Below are positions 7,484-15,253 of a stretch of 21,794 bases of DNA, piece by piece. A program made the position numbers and the translations under genes. The DNA comes from Caryophanales bacterium UBA6356 (GTDB lineage Bacteria; Bacillota_I; Bacilli_A; RFN20; CAG-826), in the NCBI GenBank assembly GCA_002440125.1, contig DJRQ01000033.1, positions 1 through 21,794 on the forward strand. The letters run 5' to 3'. The notes under the pieces are model-generated. The model worked only from the letters and a program-made list of their open reading frames with translations, made no database searches and was not told the origin of the DNA. The stretch's first letter is position 1. Every line of letters begins with the position of its first letter.

Positions 7484-9064
7484 ATGAATAAAAGACGACT
7501 TTGTTCTCTTGCTTTGCTCTTTGCTGGCACTATCACCCTGGCAAGCTGCGGCGGTGGGAAAGGCGGGGATATTAGTGCCCAAGATGGCAAAGGCACCATT
7601 GAAATCTCCGTCACCAAACTTGGCTACGGAACGGATTGGTTAAAAGCTCTTTGCAAAGCTTATAACGAAAAAACCGGCGTTGGCTTCAAAATAAACGAAG
7701 TGGTTGGCCAAGCCGGCATCGAGTCCATTCAAACGGAAATGGAGTCTTTGGCAAGTTCTACCGATTTGTTCATCACTCGTCCTAAGAACTATTTCAAAAT
7801 GGTTTATTCTGGGGCGATCAAAGTTGGCGGAAAGACTTATGATTGCGCTTTGGCGGATTTGACCGATGTTTTCACCACTCCTTTAGAGGGGGAAAACGGA
7901 GCGACCGTCCTTTCGAAGATGCATAAGGCTTATTCTGACTACCTTAATATCGATGGGAAGTATTATGGCCTTCCTTGGGGCGGTGGCGACATCATGGCCA
8001 TTGTTCGTAATCTCAACGTTTGGAACAAACTCGGTTTCAAAGACGAAGACGTGCCCAACACCACCGATGAAATGTTCGCTCTATGCGATAAGACAAAGGA
8101 AAAAGGAACTGCGCCTTTCATCTATAGTTTCTTAAACGAATATTATTCTACGATCGTTCCTATTTGGTTTGCCCAATATGAAGGCAGCGCTTCTATGGCC
8201 AATTGGTATAACGGCCGTGATCCAGCCGGACAAGAAACCTATAACATCTATTCCTATGATGGAATGGTGAAGTCTCTTGAAATTTTGCAAACCCTTCTCG
8301 ATTCCAAGAAAGGATATCAACACGATGCGTCCAAAACCTTGCCATTTACGTCGATGCAAGGCTATTTCCTTCAAGATCAAGCCCTTTTCTGCGTCAACGG
8401 AAGTTGGTTAGAAACAGAAATGGGTTCGAACTTCAAAGATTCCAATGTCGATTACATCAAAACGCCGATCGTTTCGGCTCTTTCCGAGAAATTGTCTTAT
8501 TACAAAGAGAACGACCAAAAAGGAAATGACAAGAAACTAAGCGCTTTGATTGATTATGTGGATGGTCGTGTCACGACCTTGCCAGAGGGGACAACCGAAG
8601 ACGATGCGGCCATTGTTAGGGACGCTCGGGTCAGTGCTTCCTATATCCGCGGCGGTCAAGACCACAACATGCTCGTTCCTTCCTATAGCGACCAAATCGA
8701 GAACACCAAAGATTTCCTCCGCTATATCTTTAGTGATGAAGGGCTCAACCTTTATTACAAGACCATGGATGGAAGCACCTTGCCAGCCGTCCCCACGAAT
8801 GGGTACAACAACGAAGGCGTCTCCATCAGCAGCTTCCGCAAAAACATTCTCGATATTACGGAAGAAGGTCATTTTTGCAATTATGCCTTTGGCTTTAAGG
8901 CGAAGGTGTTTTGCTTAGGCGGAGTAAATCGCTATTACGTAAACGGAGTCGGAAACATGGTTAATGAAATAGTGAATGGGAACACGCCGGCGAAGATCAT
9001 CGCGGCCAACCAGGCTTACATTAAACGAAACTGGAATTCCATCCGTAGCCAATACGTCAAATAA
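7484..9064 (+). CDS. Extracellular solute-binding lipoprotein of the sugar ABC importer
   Basis: 526 residues. A lipoprotein signal peptide with the lipobox LASC puts the lipidated Cys at position 22. The mature protein has the layout of family 1 sugar-binding proteins: a first beta strand with VTKLGYGTDWLKALCKAYNE, a GLPWGGG hinge-like strand near 160, and a C-terminal lobe. It is longer than the usual 420-450 residues. The extra length includes an Asp/Lys-rich insertion around 345-385 (after SYYKENDQ), which may extend the pocket for a larger glycan. AGGAGG at 7471-7476 is 7 bp before the ATG. It would capture oligosaccharides outside the membrane and hand them to the two permeases just upstream. 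Confidence 0.92.
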   Translation: MNKRRLCSLALLFAGTITLASCGGGKGGDISAQDGKGTIEISVTKLGYGTDWLKALCKAYNEKTGVGFKINEVVGQAGIESIQTEMESLASSTDLFITRPKNYFKMVYSGAIKVGGKTYDCALADLTDVFTTPLEGENGATVLSKMHKAYSDYLNIDGKYYGLPWGGGDIMAIVRNLNVWNKLGFKDEDVPNTTDEMFALCDKTKEKGTAPFIYSFLNEYYSTIVPIWFAQYEGSASMANWYNGRDPAGQETYNIYSYDGMVKSLEILQTLLDSKKGYQHDASKTLPFTSMQGYFLQDQALFCVNGSWLETEMGSNFKDSNVDYIKTPIVSALSEKLSYYKENDQKGNDKKLSALIDYVDGRVTTLPEGTTEDDAAIVRDARVSASYIRGGQDHNMLVPSYSDQIENTKDFLRYIFSDEGLNLYYKTMDGSTLPAVPTNGYNNEGVSISSFRKNILDITEEGHFCNYAFGFKAKVFCLGGVNRYYVNGVGNMVNEIVNGNTPAKIIAANQAYIKRNWNSIRSQYVK

Positions 9065-9082
9065 AAACATAAGGAGATACCT

Positions 9083-11407
9083 ATGGTCAAAAGAGCGACT
9101 TCAAAAACCTTATTTCTTTTGTCTGCCACCATTCTTCTAGCGGGCTGTTCTCGAAATGGCCAATCTTCCTCATCGAGCCTTCAAGGCTCTTCCTTCCCTG
9201 AGATTTGGAGCACCTATTCTTCGCGCAAGGTCGTGATGTCTACCGACCGCAACGATTCTTTGGATAAGATGCCTGGAGAAATCAACGTCTCTCTTTATCA
9301 AGGGGAAAAAGAGGATGGCCAGCTTATTCTCACCTCTTCGAGCAATGCAAAGGTGAGCTATTCTTTGGATTACGGAACTCTAAAGAACGAAAAGGGCAAC
9401 GAATTCCCCAAAGAGAAGGTTCAGATTTTCCATCAAAAATACATTAAAGTAGCGAAGACATACACTGGGAACCATGATTTCTTCTCGGGAGACTATATCC
9501 CTGACATGCTTCTCCCTATGGAAACGGCCATCAAAAGCGGAGAAAACTACATCGAGCCATCGAGCAACCAAGGGATTACCGTGGAATTCGATTCGACGGG
9601 TCTCCCCGCTGGAACCTACACTGGCAACTTCCTTTTGAAAGTTGGCGATGAAACAAAGAACGTTCCGGTTTCCGTCACGGTTTGGGATTTCTCTTACGAA
9701 GGCAGAAGAACCTTCCAATCCTCTTTTCTTCTCTATCGCAAGCACCTTCTTGCGGGCGAATATGATTCGAGCGAAGAAATGGTGCAATCCTATATCGATT
9801 TCATGCTTGACTACAAAATCAACACCTACGTCATCAAAGATCGAAACGAGTGGACGACGCAAGAGGTGGTGGATGAGGCAAAACGCCTTTATTCCAACAT
9901 GAATTACAACTCCATTGTGATTCCTTTCGACTTCCCTCTGTCTTATCAAACTTTTTCAGGCAACAAATTGACCGAAGGCGCTAACAAGGTCGTGGATTAT
10001 ATTTTAGCCTTGGCGAAGGAATCGAAAGGCGAGGACAATTACCTCAAGCTCGCCTATTTCTATCCTTCGTCCTATGATGAAGCCGATATCAATCATAACG
10101 AAGATGCATCGGAACGGTTCTTCGGCAAAGGAGGGGAATACCAAAAGACTTTGGAAGAGGCCGCCAAACGCATCGATAGCGATCCAAGCTTCTCGGAATT
10201 GAGCGCCGAGAAAAAGTCCGCTCTCAAAGAGGATATTCTTAATATTCCAGCCGTCTTTACCAATGTGAACTATCAATCCGATTGGGTAGGGACCTTGGGT
10301 GCCACTTTCTGCCCGTATTTTAGCGTCTATAATGACGAAGCGACCTTACAACGTTATCAAGACGCCGCCAAAGAGGATGCCAATGCTAATCTTTGGGCTT
10401 ATACCTGCATGGGGCCAAATTATCCCTATGGGACCTTCCACATCGATGATTCTACCTTAGGCATGAGAACCTCCGGCTGGATGGAAAAAGCTTTCGGATT
10501 GACGGGTTACTTGTATTACGCCTATAACATGTCGACCCAATTTACTTTGAGCGACGAGGTTTATACAGACGTATACGACAATCCGCTCCGCTATGCCGAA
10601 GTGCCGGGCGATGGCTACTTGGTTTACCCTGGAAGATTCTACGGTTCGAATAAGCCGTTCGCTTCTTTGCGCCTCGTTTCCTATCGCGATTCCCAAGACG
10701 ATTATGACATGCTTAGCATCTATGAGAATCTTGTTAACGATTACGCCAAGAGACATTCGGTTGACGTTTCTTTCTCTTCTTTGGTAAACGATCTTTATGC
10801 CGACATCTTCCAAGGCGCTATTTATTACGAGGAAGATCGTTTGCTTTTCGAAGCCAGGGAAGAGCTTGCCAAGCGCATCTTGACTTTGAAAAACGAAGAT
10901 CGGTTGATTGAGAAAACAGGAACGCTTCAATCGTTCGATGAGAATCAAATCACCATTTCTGAAGGCAGTAGCATCGTCCATACGGATAACGCGATCACGG
11001 CTAACGTGAAGCCACAATATAAGGACAAAGGCGAAACAATCGGATCCAAAACCAAGATTTTCCGCCCCGCCATCACTTTGACTTCTTCCAATTTGGCCAA
11101 AACCAAGGAAATAACCTTCAATTACGCAAACGAAGGCGAAGCCGAAGTGAATATGATCATTAATCTCGTTGATAAAACAGGCTATAAAACGCAATTGATC
11201 AGCAATTACGCGTCTAAAGGACAAGAACGTTCTGTTTCTTTGATTCTTTCGGATAGCTTATTGAAGCAGCTAAGCGTTTCTCGCGAAGACATTTCGGCTA
11301 TCGAATTAAGCTTTGACAATGTTGTTTATAACAGCCAAGGCGATGTGGCTTTAGCTTCCGACCAAACGATTTCGATTAGCGATCTTGCGATGCGCATTGC
11401 GGAATAA
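9083..11407 (+). CDS. DUF4091 (GH123-related) surface lipoprotein, putative hexosaminidase
   Basis: 774 residues. The lipobox LAGC gives a lipidated Cys22, followed by a Ser-rich tether. An N-terminal beta domain (to about 200) precedes a barrel with the DUF4091 pattern: YDEAD at D332/E333, WAYTCMGPNYPYGTF near 440, then WMEKAFGLTGYLYYAYN, GDGYLVYPG and SLRLVSYRDSQDDYDML. GH123 beta-N-acetylgalactosaminidases use an adjacent Asp-Glu pair, so D332/E333 may be catalytic. The usual DEP reads DEA here. The last ~150 residues look like a beta-sandwich, possibly carbohydrate-binding. AAGGAG precedes the ATG. It lies 18 bp after the binding-protein gene, so it probably trims or presents glycans outside the cell before import. 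Enzyme activity is inference. Confidence 0.82.
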   Translation: MVKRATSKTLFLLSATILLAGCSRNGQSSSSSLQGSSFPEIWSTYSSRKVVMSTDRNDSLDKMPGEINVSLYQGEKEDGQLILTSSSNAKVSYSLDYGTLKNEKGNEFPKEKVQIFHQKYIKVAKTYTGNHDFFSGDYIPDMLLPMETAIKSGENYIEPSSNQGITVEFDSTGLPAGTYTGNFLLKVGDETKNVPVSVTVWDFSYEGRRTFQSSFLLYRKHLLAGEYDSSEEMVQSYIDFMLDYKINTYVIKDRNEWTTQEVVDEAKRLYSNMNYNSIVIPFDFPLSYQTFSGNKLTEGANKVVDYILALAKESKGEDNYLKLAYFYPSSYDEADINHNEDASERFFGKGGEYQKTLEEAAKRIDSDPSFSELSAEKKSALKEDILNIPAVFTNVNYQSDWVGTLGATFCPYFSVYNDEATLQRYQDAAKEDANANLWAYTCMGPNYPYGTFHIDDSTLGMRTSGWMEKAFGLTGYLYYAYNMSTQFTLSDEVYTDVYDNPLRYAEVPGDGYLVYPGRFYGSNKPFASLRLVSYRDSQDDYDMLSIYENLVNDYAKRHSVDVSFSSLVNDLYADIFQGAIYYEEDRLLFEAREELAKRILTLKNEDRLIEKTGTLQSFDENQITISEGSSIVHTDNAITANVKPQYKDKGETIGSKTKIFRPAITLTSSNLAKTKEITFNYANEGEAEVNMIINLVDKTGYKTQLISNYASKGQERSVSLILSDSLLKQLSVSREDISAIELSFDNVVYNSQGDVALASDQTISISDLAMRIAE

Positions 11408-11421
11408 TAAAGGAGAGAAAA

Positions 11422-14400
11422 ATGAAAATGAATAGAACTCCGAAATTTGTCTTATCCGGCGTTGCGTGCATGACTTTCGTTTTGGCGGGATGTAGTCGTG
11501 GAGGTTTGGATACATCCTCTAGCACGGATGCGCTTCCTGCGTCCTCTTTATTGGACACGCCAGTCTATAAAAAAGGCGATGTCGTTCTTTTGAATGGCTT
11601 TGAAAGCGTCAAGGACATGTATGCGATGAAGCAGACGAACCTTGGCATCGATAGCATCGGGAAAATGAGCATCTCCTCCGATCAGAAAAAAGAAGGTTCC
11701 TCAAGCCTATTGTACGAATATCAACAAGGTGGGAATCCCTTGCTTTTGCAACGGATCGACCATAGTCTCGCACCGACCTTAGATTGGGGCATCATCGACA
11801 AAGTAAGCATTTGGGTCTTCAATACCCAAATCGAAGGTTTGAAAGCGAATTTGAAATTGATTGCCAACGGCAACCTGGCTTTGCTTACAAGCGAGAGCCA
11901 ATCTTTGGCAAGTAACGAATGGACTCAATTGAGTTTCGATATCGATGCAGTGACGAGATACAAAAACAAAAACGATATCGTTGGCATTACTCTTGAAATG
12001 GAAATGGGAAACCAAAAGGGCTCTTTCTATGTTGACCAAATGGAAGCGACGATTGGCGATTCCGTCAGCGATCAAGATATTGCAAACCCCGTCATCCAAA
12101 AAATCACCGATTTGCCAGAGGCTTCTGAAATCGATGACGAAAAAGAGTTCCTCAAAGTCCTCACTGTTAAAGGCAGTTATGACGCTTTGACGGATGCTCA
12201 GAAAGCATTGGTCAACAACGTTAGCAAGCTCAATGAATGCGTCGCGAAAACGGACGGATATGGTCTTCTTTTCGACGCTGGCACGACTTTGTTTAGCATG
12301 ATCACGACCTCTGCTGCCGACTACAATTGGAGCGGTGCCATGCTTAACGAAGACGATCCTGATTTTGGCGCTCGTATCCACCTTAACGTCAGTTCTACCG
12401 CCGGCAGCAATGGAGGCATTATGGAGCTTCGCTATGGGGCTTTGGAAAACGCCTCCGAATATAACGAAGTCATTTTGTACGTCTATAACCCAATCGCCGA
12501 GAAACGCACTCTTATTTCCGCTACCGGCCAAGGTTGGAGCGGTTTGACGTGTTATTTCGAGTTGCAACCGGAAAGCTGGAACAGAATCCGCATTCCTATG
12601 ACGAAATTGGATGCTTCCGGAGGTTATTTCTTGGTGCAACAACCTGTATCGGACGGTTGGCTGTTCTCTGGATTCCTAGGCGTTACAAATGAACGTTCAG
12701 CCAATGATATGATTGCCACCATAGACGCTCTTCCAGACCCCTCTTCGACCCTCACGGACGAAGATACGAAGGCGATTCAAGCGGCGAAAGACGCTTACGA
12801 TTCGCTTAGCGAAGAGGCTCAAAAGCTTGTCACCAATAAAGCGAAATTGGAACAATTGGTGGCGATTGCCATTTATGGCGAGCTCGTCAAACCGGTGATT
12901 ACTTTAATCGAGAATTTGCCTGATGCGAGTGCGATAATCGAGTATTCGCAAGTCCACATCGTCGAGAAGGCGAAAGAAGCCTACGATGAGCTCCCAGACG
13001 AAGCCAAGGTTATCGTCACGAATGCGGATAAACTAAATCTTTGCTTAGAGAAGGCTGAGGAGATCTCCAAATCCATTCTCGCCGTTAAAGCCATGCTTTC
13101 CTCTTTGGACGATAGCTTAGAAGGTCAAGATGAGATCTTCCGCTTCCTTTCTGCCAAAGAGATTTATGAGAGTCTTTCAGAAGGCGAAAAGGCAAAGCTT
13201 ACGAGCGAAGAAAAGACCCTTTACGATTCCCTTGTTTCTAAGACGAGCGGGTATCGCAACCTCTATAGCGCCAAAGATAATTCCTTGTTGACCGATCCAG
13301 CTCCTGGAGACTATACAAACGTCTCGGTAACTCGGAACGCCATCAATGACAAATACGGAAACGTCTTTGCCCTCAAAGTGAAAAAAGCTCACGAAAAGAG
13401 CGGTGCCACTTCGTTTAAGCCGTTTGCTAGCCTTGATGTAACTGGCATTAAAGCGGTGCGTTTCGCCATCTTTAACCCAACTGGAGCTTGGCAAAACAAC
13501 TCTTCTTGCGTCCGTAGCGATTGGGGGAAATCCAAATCGCAGCAGTTGCCTGGCGAATATCAAGTAGGCGAAGGCAAGGCTTGGAGTATTATCGAAATAC
13601 CGGTCAAAGATTTCTACGATACGAATGACGTGTTCTTCGTCCTTAACAGTGCTGGAGCAAACTTCAAAGAAGACGAACGTCACCCCGTTACCAAAGGAAC
13701 ATGGCTTATCTCCAGCTTCTATGGCGTGACGGATGATGCGTATTACACCGAGAAGGCGGCCGATACGGTCGCGTTGGTCGATGCGCTTCCCGAAGCTTCT
13801 AGCATCACCGATCTTTCTAGCGAAACTAAGGTGAATGAGGCCAAGGCTTCTTATGACGCGTTGCCAGAAGAGGCGAAAGCCAAGGTGACGAATGTTGAAA
13901 AACTGAACGCTTGCGTTAGCAAAATCGAGGCTATCATCGGCGATTTAGCTCTCCAAATCGATAATGCCATCGAAGCGCTTCCGGCCCCCGAAACCATCAC
14001 CAAAGAGAATTTCTCCACCTACCGTGATGCCATATTATCTGCCAACAATGAATACACCATGGCTCGCCAATCCGTGAAAGATGCTGTTACGAAAGCAGAC
14101 AAACTCGAGCAACTCGTCGCTAAACTTAAGGAATTTAACCCCTTACTGGCGATAGACATGATCGATCGTCTTCCTCTAGCGGACGCCATCGCTTCCGAAA
14201 GCGATATGGTCCAAGTCCTTTCCGTTAAAAACTTCTTCGATTCCTTGACTTCCGAAGAACAAGCGGCGGTCACCAATGCTAATAAACTAACCGAATGCCT
14301 CGCTAAGTGCGACAAAGCGAAGAGCCTTGTCTCGCCATTGGCGGGTGCAAGCGGCATCGCTTCGGGAAGAGATACGGGGAACAAAGGCGAAACGGGAACG

Positions 14401-14793
14401 ACTTTCGATGCGACTTATGGAAGCGTCTTTACCGTTCGTCCTAAAAATGCGAATGCTATTGGCGATTTCCATTTCAACAATGTGGATGCGACCTCTTACG
14501 AGAAAGTCGCTTTCAACATCTTTAACCCTTTGAATAAGGACGCTTCTTTCGTGCTTTATACTGTGATTGACGGAAGTTGGGCAAAGGGCAAGGTTTTCAC
14601 ACTCAAAGCCAATTCTTGGAACACTATCGTTTTTGATACTGCGACATATGGATCCAATTTCTTCTTCATCCTTAATGATACATCATCTAGCGAAGGTACT
14701 TGGCTTATCTCGAATTTGATTGGCTTATCCGAATCCGCACTTCCTCAAGAGACGGTTCTTCTTAGGGGCGGTACGGAAGGTGCGCTTAATTGA
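11422..14793 (+). CDS. Large modular surface lipoprotein, putative glycan-binding; frame continues past the TGA
   Basis: 1123 residues to the TGA at 14791-14793. The lipobox LAGC (Cys24) and a Ser-rich linker anchor it outside the membrane. Two kinds of unit alternate. Beta-sandwich, carbohydrate-binding-like modules lie at about 45-215, 280-430, 615-780 and 975-1110; the last three end in a similar motif (GTWLISSFYG or close variants). Helical repeats of the YDALTDAQKALVTN type lie at about 226-278, 434-487, 492-552, 553-613, 782-841, 842-905 and 906-973. No catalytic motif is visible, so binding or a scaffold role is most likely. AAGGAG at 11410-11415 marks the start. The same frame stays open after the TGA for a fifth module. 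The gene may therefore be broken, misread, or decoded by readthrough. Confidence 0.85.
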   Translation: MKMNRTPKFVLSGVACMTFVLAGCSRGGLDTSSSTDALPASSLLDTPVYKKGDVVLLNGFESVKDMYAMKQTNLGIDSIGKMSISSDQKKEGSSSLLYEYQQGGNPLLLQRIDHSLAPTLDWGIIDKVSIWVFNTQIEGLKANLKLIANGNLALLTSESQSLASNEWTQLSFDIDAVTRYKNKNDIVGITLEMEMGNQKGSFYVDQMEATIGDSVSDQDIANPVIQKITDLPEASEIDDEKEFLKVLTVKGSYDALTDAQKALVNNVSKLNECVAKTDGYGLLFDAGTTLFSMITTSAADYNWSGAMLNEDDPDFGARIHLNVSSTAGSNGGIMELRYGALENASEYNEVILYVYNPIAEKRTLISATGQGWSGLTCYFELQPESWNRIRIPMTKLDASGGYFLVQQPVSDGWLFSGFLGVTNERSANDMIATIDALPDPSSTLTDEDTKAIQAAKDAYDSLSEEAQKLVTNKAKLEQLVAIAIYGELVKPVITLIENLPDASAIIEYSQVHIVEKAKEAYDELPDEAKVIVTNADKLNLCLEKAEEISKSILAVKAMLSSLDDSLEGQDEIFRFLSAKEIYESLSEGEKAKLTSEEKTLYDSLVSKTSGYRNLYSAKDNSLLTDPAPGDYTNVSVTRNAINDKYGNVFALKVKKAHEKSGATSFKPFASLDVTGIKAVRFAIFNPTGAWQNNSSCVRSDWGKSKSQQLPGEYQVGEGKAWSIIEIPVKDFYDTNDVFFVLNSAGANFKEDERHPVTKGTWLISSFYGVTDDAYYTEKAADTVALVDALPEASSITDLSSETKVNEAKASYDALPEEAKAKVTNVEKLNACVSKIEAIIGDLALQIDNAIEALPAPETITKENFSTYRDAILSANNEYTMARQSVKDAVTKADKLEQLVAKLKEFNPLLAIDMIDRLPLADAIASESDMVQVLSVKNFFDSLTSEEQAAVTNANKLTECLAKCDKAKSLVSPLAGASGIASGRDTGNKGETGTTFDATYGSVFTVRPKNANAIGDFHFNNVDATSYEKVAFNIFNPLNKDASFVLYTVIDGSWAKGKVFTLKANSWNTIVFDTATYGSNFFFILNDTSSSEGTWLISNLIGLSESALPQETVLLRGGTEGALN

Positions 14794-15174
14794 GGGGCCA
14801 ATACAGGATGCAAGGAAACTATCGTAGCGGCGACCGACCCCGAAAAGGGTAGCGTTTGGGCCATTTCGGCCGAAGCGCCCGATCCAGATGGCGGCGACTT
14901 CTATCCGATGGGGCTTGATTGCACGGGTTTCGAAACGGTATCCTTCTCTGTTTACAATCCGCTTGAAACTGCCGTTAATTTGATTCATTATTCGAAAGGT
15001 TGGGGAAATTGGGGATTGGCTGCTAGCCTTGCTCCTAAAGCTTGGACGGAAGTGACTCTTGACGTCGCTACCTTCGGCAATGACTTCTTCCTTGTCGTTG
15101 ATGCTCATGAGTCCTTCGCAGAAGGGACTTGGCTGGTTTCGAGTTTTATCGGGCATCGTGCCGCAAATTCCTGA
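14794..15174 (+). pseudogene. In-frame continuation of the large lipoprotein beyond TGA: fifth beta module
   Basis: After the TGA at 14791-14793 the identical frame runs 126 codons to a second TGA (15172-15174). The product matches the upstream module at about 975-1110. GSVWAI parallels GSVFTV, FSVYNPLE parallels FNIFNPLN, TLDVATFGNDFFLV parallels VFDTATYGSNFFFI, and GTWLVSSFIG parallels GTWLISNLIG. The module's first strand begins before the TGA, so the stop falls inside a domain rather than between domains. No ribosome binding site or start codon follows the TGA closely; the first ATG (14908) would omit part of the fold. Trp is written TGG throughout this stretch. Most simply this is a nonsense-interrupted 1250-codon gene; readthrough or a sequence error are the alternatives. 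Confidence 0.75.
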
Positions 15175-15189
15175 TTCGATTCGTTTCTA

Positions 15190-15221
15190 ATGAGGAGGGG
15201 GTGAAATCGCCCCTTCCTCAT
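15190..15221 (+). terminator. Strong 12-bp stem-loop after the second stop of the lipoprotein gene
   Basis: ATGAGGAGGGGG (15190-15201) pairs with CCCCTTCCTCAT (15210-15221), with a single G-T wobble and an 8-nt loop. The T-run (15234-15238) begins 12 nt after the stem, too far for an efficient intrinsic terminator. It may therefore be a partial terminator, or an mRNA processing or stability element setting GH38 levels. It begins 15 bp after the TGA at 15172-15174, which supports that stop as the gene's original end. Confidence 0.5.
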
Positions 15222-15227
15222 CTTCGT

Positions 15228-15246
15228 CTCCTCTTTTTAAAAGGAG
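15228..15246 (+). promoter_or_regulatory. GH38 ribosome binding site inside a possible small hairpin
   Basis: AAGGAG (15241-15246) is 7 bp before the ATG at 15254. CTCC (15228-15231) plus TTTT (15234-15237) could pair with AAAA (15239-15242) plus GGAG (15243-15246). The loop would be only one base and a 2-nt bulge is needed, so real folding would open some pairs. Partial masking of the binding site is possible but unproven. Confidence 0.25.
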
Positions 15247-15253
15247 CTTTATC

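Noticed and set aside
10457..11224. Minus-strand open frame (255 codons) inside the DUF4091 gene
   Set aside because: It is antisense to clear DUF4091 motifs and lacks a ribosome binding site and recognisable features.
11779..12642. Long minus-strand open frame (287 codons) inside the large lipoprotein gene
   Set aside because: It is the antisense shadow of a strongly coding, repeat-bearing plus-strand gene and has no domain pattern of its own.
12100..14340. Recurrent similar segments that might suggest DNA repeats or a CRISPR-like array
   Set aside because: The similarity is at protein level between helical repeats of 50-65 residues; spacing and bases vary, with no short identical repeats.
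14791..14793. TGA read as tryptophan (Mollicutes-type code)
   Set aside because: TGA ends the GH20 gene (readthrough would run antisense through the regulator) and forms the ATGA stops at 18266, 21078 and 21563. Trp is written TGG throughout, including just after this TGA.
14791..14850. TGA as selenocysteine
   Set aside because: I see no convincing stem-loop of the needed kind just downstream, and a surface carbohydrate-binding module is an unlikely selenoprotein.
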